Assembly (NCBI GenBank): GCA_949752795.1
Contig: OX457057.1
Span: 158,511,980 to 158,575,979 of the forward strand
From: Hyperoodon ampullatus
Taxonomy: Eukaryota > Chordata > Mammalia > Artiodactyla > Ziphiidae
Reading direction: 5' to 3'
DNA: 64,000 bases
Below are positions 55,225 through 64,000 of the stretch, in pieces (the first letter of the stretch is position 1; every line of letters begins with the position of its first letter). Below the pieces are notes generated by a model. The model was not told where the DNA came from, ran no database searches, and saw only the letters and a program-made list of their open reading frames with translations. The translations under genes were made by a program, and so were the position numbers.

Positions 55225-55660
55225 CCCTGAAGATTTGGCCCTGCTGACCTCTCCAACTTGACCTCGGTCCTCCTTCTAGCTCTTGTTCACTGGACTCCAA
55301 CACATAGACCCTCGCACCCACGAATCCTGGGATGCACCAAGCTCTTTCCCTCCTTGGGCCTTTAGGCTTTGCTGTTTTCTTTGCCTGGACACTACCTGCT
55401 CACACCCTCCCTAAACCCACGCGGCAGCCAGAGAGATCTTAGGAACATAAATTAGATGGTGTTCGGTCTCTACTGATAACCCTTTAAGAGCTTCTCCCTC
55501 TGGATGCCCACAGGTCTTCATCCCCATTCTCTCTTGGCACTTATCACTTTATATCTTGAGTCATCACTACTTGTGTACATGACTTACTTCCTCTATAGCA
55601 TTTCTCACTTTTGTACCCCATAGTAGCTAGTACAGGGCTTGAGACTGTGACTGGTGGATG
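55225..55660 (+). repeat. L2 LINE
   Basis: L2 wording: 'tttggccctgctgacctctc', 'tttgcctggacactacctgc', ending 'agctagtacagggcttgag'. Confidence 0.72.
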
Positions 55661-56440
55661 AATGGCTGGCTGGAAGGATTGGTTAGCTAGAAGGATAGCA
55701 GGCAGTCTGACTCTAAGAAAAGCCAAACAAGAACTGGAACTTACAGAAATCCCCCAGGACTCTAGGGACCCAATATGAAATTTTCTCAACACAATACATA
55801 GAGTTCTCATTGTCTAGATATATGACATTCAGTGTAAAATAACTAATGTCTGTACCCCAAAAAATACGTGGTGAGATGAGAACAGAAAGAATTGTGAGAG
55901 GAATGTGATACTTTTGTTAGAAGGAGTTGTCTGAGACTTTCAGGTTGCTGCTCTCACCGGATGAACTATTTCTGTGCCAGGACTGCCTGTCCTCTGTGTG
56001 TGAGCCCGGAGCTGCCATCTCAAAGGGCAGCACGCCTAGGGCTGCGCGGGAGGAGGGGCGAGGAGAGGAGGCAGGCGTGAGACCATGAGATCAGTTTGCC
56101 GTGATCAGGCAGCCTTGACAGGTAGTGTACTTGGCTGCTGTGTGGGACTATCTCAGGAGCTAGGAATCTGATCGTCATGTTTGAACCTGACAGTGTGTGC
56201 TGGCTGCTCTTACACTGAGCTTTGCTGCTCTTGCTACCATGTCAGCTGCTCAGTGCACTAAGACTGATTTAGTGAAACAGCAGCAAGTTTATAATAAGTT
56301 GCCCATAATCTCCTGTGGATGAGTCCACGTATAAACCACTTAGAAACAGTGCTCAATTCTCTTCCTTACTTAGAGGAAAGGTGTGTGCCTTGTGTTTCAT
56401 TTCTGGTATTTTGTGCCCCGCATTCCCCTTCTGAGACATT
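55661..56440. other. Intron 1 segment, nothing recognised
   Basis: A small GC-rich patch at 56024-56080 was checked for LAMC2 exon 1 and does not encode the signal peptide. Confidence 0.4.
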
Positions 56441-56444
56441 GAAT

Positions 56445-57330
56445 GTTTTTCTCTCTCCTTCCTTTTTGAAACTCTCTTCCCTTGGATACTGTGATGCTGT
56501 ACTGTACTGTACTTCCCCTTGGCTTATGACCCTCACCCCCTGCCCCATCCAAGTCTTTGCGGGATCCTCTCCTTGCCCCAACTCGAAGTGTTGGTGTTCC
56601 TCAAGGCTCAGTCCTGAACTTCCATGCCTCTCACTGAAGAACTCTGTCATCCAAGCCAAGGGCTTCAATAAGCACGACGGGTATTGACATACCAAGATAC
56701 TTTCCTGGCTCAGAATTCATTCTCAACGCTAGACCCTCATGCCCAGTCATCCACTTTACATTTCCAGCTGATTGTCTCAAAAGCTGTTTACACAAAACAT
56801 GTTTAAAACCAAACTTGTGATTGTCATCCCTTCAAATCAGAAAGCTGGGAACTATCCTTATAGGGTCTCCATCTTTCTCGCTTGACTCTATTCTATTCAA
56901 CTCCCAACTTTATTGATATAACTGTCTACATAACTCAAGTCCACCCAACTCTATCTCCACTATGGCCACTCTACACCAAACCCCAGCCACCGCTTGCCTG
57001 CAAAGCTTCATAACTGAATCCCCTGCAACTTCTCTTGCCTCCCTCCACTCAGTAGTCAGAAAAACTTTTCCAAATACAAATTTTACCAATACCTCCCTGC
57101 TTCAAACTCTCTGACACCTTTCCTTTACTTTTAGGATAAAGACCAGAACTCCTTGACATTGCCTACAAAGACTTCCACGGCCTAATCCTATCTACTTTTC
57201 CAGACTAATTTCACATAACACTCCCCACTGGGACCTCCTCATCTCTCTTCCATTCATTTCACTTATATTTCATTTTAGGTCTTGACTTCCTCTGTTTCTT
57301 AAAATTCTTGCTGCAGAGGACAAGCATCCT
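56445..57330 (+). repeat. L2 LINE pieces
   Basis: L2 wording in two parts: about 56445-56690, and 56800-57330 (gcttcaaactctctgacacc, 'cttccacggcctaatcct'). Confidence 0.65.
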
Positions 57331-59890
57331 GGTGGGGAGATGTGGATTGGGGCTACGCAACCTCAACCATTCTCTTACCTTTGGTTTGTTCAAAGAAGTT
57401 ATGCTAAAAATTCAATCTTCATTTATTATTATTTAGATATCATTCCCTTCCTCTGAGTCAAAGAACTGGCCTTATGTACACTGACAACCTTTTCTGCTCA
57501 AAGATAGCAAACTTCACCTCCAGGAAGTCAGCTATAATGAGGCCCTTCATTAGGAAGTCCAAATGTAAATAACTAGATAGAAAATGGTGACTAAAAGTAA
57601 AGGTGAGAATAGTATACTCTAAGAAAACCTGACAGATGCTCATTTGCAGAAGAAAAGCAATTGTTGAAATTACCTCCAAATCAGAGATACTCAGGATGAG
57701 AAGATGAGTATTTTTCTTAAATTATGATAAAAAGATGAAAATGCTCATATTTTTTAGATTTAAAACCTCCTCCATGAGATTTTTCTTTCCAAAGCTTAAT
57801 ATGTTTCTCAGCTTGGGTAAATACTTTAAAACAAAATCTGAGCATTTCATCATTTAAAGTGATCTTGAATTTTATGGTTTGATGTGTGGCTGCTTCCAGT
57901 TTCAGATTCTTCAGGTCTGTCACAATATGTTTTCTAAATAGAATAAGAAAACTGAAATGGCACGTCCCTCGCTAAGAGTTTTTTAACTGAATTCCTTTCT
58001 GTGCCTCACATTTTTCACAGCTGTCTTATAGGCCAGCACAGCCAGGACCACTGGTGCCCTATCCTGCCTGATCGTTTGTTTCCCTGGACGTGTAAATGTC
58101 CAAGCAGTGCAAGTTAGCCTGTGACGTGAAGTGCTCTGAGGAGAGGAACAACAGAAGTCAGTGTTCTAATCGCATGGGCAATTTTGAAGGCTAGAACACG
58201 GACAAATCTTTTCAACTCTAAGTCATCAAGAGTCAATGAAACTCAGATCACCACATTTTCCTTTTGAATGACTATGGCTTAAAAGCAGTCACCTATTTGC
58301 ATCAAGAGTTCATAGCACATTTTATTATAACCTAGACTTAGAAATGGCACACGTGGACTGTGGATGACTCAGCCTGGTGGGGACTAGACCAGGAGACCAC
58401 ACCTGGAGATGTCTTCCCTAACACCCCACCAGGGCCCAGGCAGACAGTGGGGAGAGGGAAAGAAACCCCAGTGAACAGAGAGGTTGGGGATGCCAATTTT
58501 TGTCTGAGTAGCAAAGGTGAGAGGGAAGAGAAGGTTAGGACACAAGGGACACAGGAGAGGCTCCCTTCTCTTACACTCGGCGTCTTTAAGGGCTCGACTC
58601 CAAGACAGCTGGTGTCAGCTACAGGGTGTGATCAACGGTGATCGCGGTGAGGATTCTATCACCGCATGTAACCCTACACCCTTCTGACCACAGAAACTGC
58701 TGTAGAAATTTCTATACCTCCATGAGATCATCTGTAAAGAAAAGCATCCCAGTACAGAAAGCACATCTGACTGTTAATCAAAGAGCATAGTGTTCTTTGA
58801 GCACTTGCTACATGGCCCAGGAAAAGGTGTCATATGTCCCTTTAAGAAGCAGCTGAAGTAAAGGATATTAGAGAGTCCAGGACAGCTAGAGGTGGCCCCT
58901 GAAGCAATGAGGACCAAAAGGAAAGAAATCATGTATGACGAGTCTGAATAAAGAAAAGTGTAAAAGGCAATTCTGACTTGTACTGAAATGCTTTTCGGAG
59001 TATACATTAAATGTGGTTTTTCAATTGCTTAAATTTGTGTTTTGTTGGCTCCTTAAAAAAAAGTTACCTAATGATTCTTCCTCTTTAAACCTTTCATTGC
59101 TTTTATGAACAAGACATTTTTGTACAAGGAGATGAGCCACAGATTTTTTGCTATCACTACATTCCTTCACAAAGATACACACATTTAGGTATGTGCCTGC
59201 TTACTATGCACCACTAGAGTTCTTAGTTTTGCCAAAAGAACGTGGTAATTCATGTACGTTACAACTTTGGAAAAAGTATGGAATGCATTTATAAGACCTT
59301 CCTTAAAGATTCATTGCTGAAAAAACTCCATTTGAAAATAATAAATTAAAATTGTATTGCCTAAAGACAGAAGAATGAATTAAATGGTCTTTAGGAGCCC
59401 AGCCATTTTCATCTATCCATAAAGAGAAGTAACAAATATTCTAAGAAGAGTTTGGACCATGAAGCCTCCAGCAGGGAGTGGGAGCAACGTGTCCTGCATC
59501 CCAGTCAGACAAATGGGCTGCTGCTCTGCTGTCATTTCCCATGCTAGGTCATCTGTGGCCTGGGTTCTCTCCCCTCAGATCTCAGCACATGAAGACCCCC
59601 TCCTACCATGTCCCACGTACAACCCCCTGGATGAGGCAAGAGCGGCAGCTTTGGGATGCTGTTGGATCCACTGCTCTCACAAAGTAGACCAGCCTATTGA
59701 AATGAGAAATGATCTTTAAACGTTAGGAGTTTCCTCTCTTCAAGAGCAAAACGGGTAGCGATTTGAAAGAGCAGTAAATATGTATGAAGCTTAATGGTCA
59801 ATACTCTGGCTGTGAAACTGAAAGACTTCAAAATATATACCAATAGTCTCCAGCAGAGAGAGAAAATACCTCTGGGCACAACGATGCTTA
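57331..59890. other. Intron 1 segment, nothing recognised
   Basis: About 2.5 kb, the longest stretch of the window in which I see no recognisable repeat or exon. Confidence 0.35.
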
Positions 59891-59901
59891 AATAAATTCA
59901 G

Positions 59902-60262
59902 GGGTTTCCCTGGTGGCGCAGTGGTTAAGAATCCGCCTGCCAATGCAGGGGACATGGGTTCGAGCCCTGATGTGGGAAGATCCCACATGCCGCGGAGCAA
60001 CTAAACTTGTGCACCACAGCTACTGAGCCTGCGCTCTAGAGCCCGCGAGCCACAACTACTGAGCCCATGAGCCACAACTACTGAAGCCCGTGTGCCTAGA
60101 GTCTGTGCTCCACAATAAGAGAAGCTATGGCAATGAGAAGCCTGTGCACCGCAACGAAGTGCACCCGCTCACCACAACTAAAGAAAGCCCGCGCACAGCA
60201 ACAAAGCCCAACAGATCCAAAAATAAATAAATAAATAGATAGATAAATAAATAAATAAATAA
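59902..60262 (+). repeat. CHR long SINE
   Basis: Long form with (aaat)n/(gata)n tail. Preceded by aaataaattca, which also occurs in the tail. Confidence 0.93.
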
Positions 60263-60332
60263 ATTCAAATCATTGAATTTGAATAAATTCAAATCATTCA
60301 AATCATTTGAATAAATTCAAAACATTGACAGG
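60262..60332. repeat. Local repeats of AAATTCAAATCATT
   Basis: Several copies of 'aaattcaaatcatt' and 'tgaataaattcaaa' in 70 bases directly after a SINE tail; partly palindromic. Confidence 0.8.
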
Positions 60333-60714
60333 TGAAGCAGAAAGGCTTATTGCTGTCCCTCAACTGTCCTGAGCCACTTGGTCAATTCCAAGCTGTGTGA
60401 TAATCTATAAACAGAGTTGAACAAAGAGAAGAGGAAACATGGTAGTCTGAAATCTGTTCTCCTATCAGGGCCCCAGGGACTGGACTTTGTGCTTGGTTTT
60501 AACCTGCTGTTTGCTGACATTTTTAAAGGAAAGGCCACTCTATTGACTCACACAAATAGAGATGTCTGAACAGATGTCCCATCTAGAAGCATAAGGGATG
60601 TTCTTATAATACATCAAGATTCCATCAGTTCTGAAAATTGATTTAAATGAAAATTCTTTAAAAGAATGAGAAATAAGCCAAGGGAATATCTTGTTAAAGA
60701 AAATTAAACTAGCA

Positions 60715-60955
60715 GTTGAAATCTGATCCTGTTATTAACTGCCTGGCTCTGGACAAGGCAATCATTTTCCTGTGCCTCAATTTTCCAGTCTATAAATGAG
60801 GGTCATACATGCCGGAGCTCAGCTCTGTTATAACCAACCATGAGAATCTGGACAGTTGCTTTGCCTCTCTGAGAGTCATTTTCCTTAACTATAAAAGTAG
60901 AAGCTCCTGTAGAGAACCCTTAAGGGCCATTCTCATTTAGTTCCATGATGCTGTA
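60715..60955 (+). repeat. MIR fragments
   Basis: MIR core wording twice: 'actgcctggctctggacaag' near 60740 and 'ttgcctctctgagagtcatt' near 60860. Confidence 0.6.
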
Positions 60956-61905
60956 ATAAGAGAAGAAAGTGGTGAAACATGCAAAACTTTTTGTAAGAAA
61001 TACCCCATATAAGTGCAGCTGAAGATTTCATCATTTTTCTAATGTTTAAGTTAGTGTGGGAAATTATTTGGTTGCCATTTAATTTTTTTTTTTAGAATAT
61101 GAATATCCATATTCACACAGTGAATTAAAAATAAAATCTGGAAAAGAAACAGTTGGGTTTCTGTAAGTGGTCGACAAGCCTGAAGAAGTCCAGGATATGT
61201 GTACATTTGCCCAATTGATCTCCACCTTCCTCTGATACTGCAGAAGTCCTCACATGATCAATGTTAGAGAAAGAACCAGTCTTTTCTTCTTTCACGACAT
61301 AAGGAAGCATATGTTAGTTGGGGAGGCACATATACAGACATACAGTCACCCAGAGACACAGAAGAGACTCAGCTTTGGGCTTTGGGTGTGATTCAAATAT
61401 TACATCATGTACCTGGGGGTTATATTAGAACACAGCTCAGTAATGATTTAGTAATCTGCTAGGTCTAATTTGTGACTAAATTAGAGTATTCCAGAATCTA
61501 GGGAGCTCCTATTTCTACACTGGTCTGTAATAGATGGTTCAAGTCTTGTCCTTGCAAATTTCCCTAGGAAAAAAAAATGTCAATATAGTTGAGCCACTAA
61601 GAACTTAAATGGGAAAAATATTCCCAGGATGGCCTCAACATCTTAATTTCATGCTCCTGACTTTCCCATAAACACTGATCACAAATCAACATTCATCCTC
61701 AGCTTCTTGGATCAGTGGAGCTAAACCAGTGGCTGCCCCCAGTTCAGGGCACTCAGAATTTAAGCTTACATAGGAATCTCCAGCTTACACTCCAACCCAA
61801 TTCTATACTCCCATTTACTATACATACTAGAATATAAGGTGAATATAAGGCCATATTTAAGTCTTTTCAAAATCTCTCATATTACATGAGAGCAGTTAGT
61901 CATAC
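60956..61905. other. Intron 1 segment, nothing recognised
   Basis: No exon or named repeat identified. Confidence 0.35.
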
Positions 61906-61910
61906 AATAC

Positions 61911-62115
61911 TTTTTTTTTTTTTTGCGGTGTGCCGGCCTCTCACTTTTGCGGCCTCTCCCGTTGCAGAGCACAGGCTCCGGATGCGCAGGCTCAGCGGCC
62001 ATGGCTCACGGGCCCAGCCGCTCCGCAGCACGTGGGATCTTCCCGGACCGGGGCACGAACCCGTGTCCCCTGCATCGGCAGGCGGACTCTCAACCACTGC
62101 GCCACCAGGGAAGCC
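61911..62115 (-). repeat. CHR short SINE
   Basis: Antisense short unit from poly-T to gggaagccc; no clear duplication seen. Confidence 0.94.
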
Positions 62116-62299
62116 CTCTCCTCTTTCTTGATTCTCCTCTAGCCTCAGTGCCCCTTCCTCCTGTTCTCCTTCTCTGTTCTTCCATCTCCTTGTTAAGTGT
62201 TGAGGTTTCTTTTGCCTCTTTGTCCCGGGTAGTCTTATCTATTGTCGAGGCTTTGTTTTCCACCTTTGGGCTCCCAACTTTATATTGTTTGAATTTCTT

Positions 62300-63060
62300 C
62301 TAAATTTCAAAATCATAGCTCCAGCTGCTCACTGGACACCCCCACTTGCATCTCAAATATAACAGATCCCCACAGAAACTCACTTCCTTCACTTCATCCA
62401 TTGCCCAGCCTCGCTCCCAAATCTGATCGTCTCTTATAGTCCTCATTTCCTTTAACGGCATCACTGTCTAACCAACTACACAAGCCCGAAGCCTTGGGCC
62501 CATCTTGGACTCTTCCTCATTTCTCACAATTTTCCCTTACTATTATCCCTCATACACGCACACACTCATTGGATCACCAAATTCTTCCAATTTTACCTTC
62601 TAAATGTCTCTGTGATCTGTTTCCTCTTTACTATTCCACCACCATGAGGTAAGCCCTCATCACCTCTCATTTGGATTATTGCAATGGCTGTTTGTTTGCC
62701 TCTCCTAGCTCAACTCCATCCTCTAAGCCCTTAAGTGAGTGATCTTTTAAACATGAATCTGACCACACCCACCCCACTTACAAAACATCTGCAACCGCAA
62801 CTCTTCTTTGCTTACAGGGTACCAACCTAATGGCACAGACTGGTACATAAGGCTCTTCACAACCAGATTCTTGGCTACATTTCTAGTCTCATTCCTGTTC
62901 TAGTCTCATTCCTATCTCCCTTCTCCAGTCGCACCTCTCCAAGTGAACTATGATCCAGACCATTGGAGCTACACCCACATTCACACCAACTGTGAGCTCC
63001 TGAAGGGGAGTCTCTATCTTTCTTAATGACCTCTAAGCATCTGAGTTCACTATATCAGAC
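62300..63060 (+). repeat. L2 LINE
   Basis: Long L2 stretch: 'ctgctcactggacacccc', 'gaagccttgggcccatcttg', 'tggattattgcaatggctg', ending 'ctgtgagctcctgaagggg'. Confidence 0.8.
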
Positions 63061-63078
63061 TTTGGCATCAGACTTTTT

Positions 63079-63454
63079 TTTTAAATTAATTTATTTTATT
63101 TATTCATTTTTGGTTGAATTGGGTCTTTGTTGCTGCGCGTGGGCTTTCTCTAGTTGCGGCTAGTGGGGGCTACTCTTCATTGTGGTGCACGGGCTTCTCA
63201 TTGTGGGGGCTTCTGTTGTTGTGGAGCACAGGCTCTAGGAGTGTGGGCTTCAGTAGTTGTGGCACGTGGGCTCAGTAGTTGTGGTGCGCTGGCTCAGTAG
63301 TTGAGGCGCGCGGGCTCTGGAGCGCAGGCTCAGTAGTTGTGGTGCACGGGCTTAATTGCTCCGTGGTATGTGGGGTCTTCCCAGACCAGGGCTTGAACCC
63401 GTGTCCCCTGCATTGGCAGGCGGATTCTTAACCACTGCGCCACCAGGGAAGCCC
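63079..63454 (-). repeat. CHR long SINE
   Basis: Antisense long form with extra 'cagtagttgtgg' units. Flanks ggcatcagacttttt and agcatcagacctttt. Confidence 0.94.
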
Positions 63455-63479
63455 AGCATCAGACCTTTTGAAGAAACGT

Positions 63480-63690
63480 GGTTCTAGGCATTTTAAGGCA
63501 CTTTACAGTAACATCTCATCCTTTCAACAGACCTGTAAGGATACATAGCACTATTGCCTCCACTTAACAGGCAAAGAACAGACTCCAAGCAGCTGAGGAA
63601 CCTAAATGGTTATGAATAAGGGACTAGTAAGTGAATCAGCCAAATTTTGAAGCCAGGTCAGGCTGACTCTAAAACCTGTGCTTTAGCTGA
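63480..63690 (-). repeat. MIR SINE
   Basis: Reversed MIR: 'ttctaggcattttaaggcac', 'agactccaagcagctgagg', 'tttgaagccaggtcaggctg'. Confidence 0.72.
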
Positions 63691-64000
63691 GACCAACTCT
63701 GGTTATATCTAACAAACACCATAATTTCACCTGCAAGGGAACACCCAGGAAGCAATATCACTGCTTTAGACTCGCAGAGGTGCACAGATGCAGGTCACTT
63801 TGAGAGGTGGCAAGCACCATACTTTCGGTCCAACTCCCACTACATCACAGGATCCCATAAATGGGAAAGCATGTGTGCTCTGGCCTAACACAAACTTTTC
63901 ACACTCTCATTGAGCCCCAAATGAAGCCCTTTGAGGAGGCAGCCTAGTATTTTAAGTGGCCTGTCTTTAAGGAAGGGGAAAGTCTGGAAATGAACCTAAA
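63691..64000. other. Intron 1 at window edge, nothing recognised
   Basis: No exon 1 or promoter signal seen up to the end. Confidence 0.4.

Larger units (their letters stand above)
46962..64000 (-). other. LAMC2: LAMC2 intron 1 (partial)
   Basis: Begins at the exon 2 acceptor and runs past the window edge. I searched for the signal-peptide exon (a start codon, a leucine-rich stretch, and a donor leaving one G) on the minus strand and did not find it, and no GC-rich promoter-like block is convincing. So more than 17 kb of intron 1 is present. Confidence 0.75.

Noticed and set aside
56024..56080. GC-rich patch considered as LAMC2 exon 1
   Set aside because: The minus strand encodes no signal peptide followed by a donor leaving a single G, and it is too small for a CpG island.
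58362..58372. AP-1-like TGACTCA in intron 1
   Set aside because: LAMC2 is AP-1 responsive, but several such 7-mers are expected by chance in 64 kb and nothing else marks this one.

Overview
The window is vertebrate, almost certainly cetacean (whale or dolphin), nuclear DNA. It has about 28 tRNA-derived CHR-family SINEs, in both the short form and the long form with repeated 'cacaactactga' units. They occur with L1, L2, MIR and MaLR repeats, and many CHR copies still have readable target-site duplications. Nothing bacterial, viral or plasmid-like is present. I cannot name the species from sequence alone.

The only gene I can support is LAMC2, the laminin gamma-2 chain, on the minus strand. Coding exons 2 to 23 are all present between 46961 and 4256. 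I fixed every boundary by GT/AG signals plus reading-frame continuity. The 22 exons sum to 3497 coding bases including the stop, with no frameshift or internal stop. Exon 1 (5'UTR and signal peptide) was not found and should lie beyond the right edge. With the family's usual 79 coding bases in exon 1, the protein would be 1191 residues; that residue numbering is used below.

Layout, left to right. 1-2820 is intergenic DNA downstream of LAMC2, with SINE and L1 copies. About 2820-4255 is the probable 3'UTR. 4256-19125 holds exons 23 to 12, which encode the last EGF-like repeat and the long coiled coil. 21186-35081 holds exons 11 to 4, which encode EGF-like repeats and the laminin IV domain. 39094-46961 holds exons 3 and 2, the N-terminal EGF-like repeats. 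46962-64000 is part of intron 1 and is repeat-rich with no supported gene.

The product is the gamma chain of laminin-332, an epithelial basement-membrane trimer with alpha-3 and beta-3 that anchors hemidesmosomes. Features of its processing and function are visible: a conserved BMP1-type cleavage sequence, the C-terminal cysteine, and a glutamate third from the C-terminus. The most interesting points are a lost stop codon for the short intron-22 isoform, a rodent-like sequence at a reported MMP cleavage position, a changed last residue, a purine-only tract of about 300 bases in intron 19, and several nested or mosaic retroelement insertions. I found no new biological system and do not claim one.
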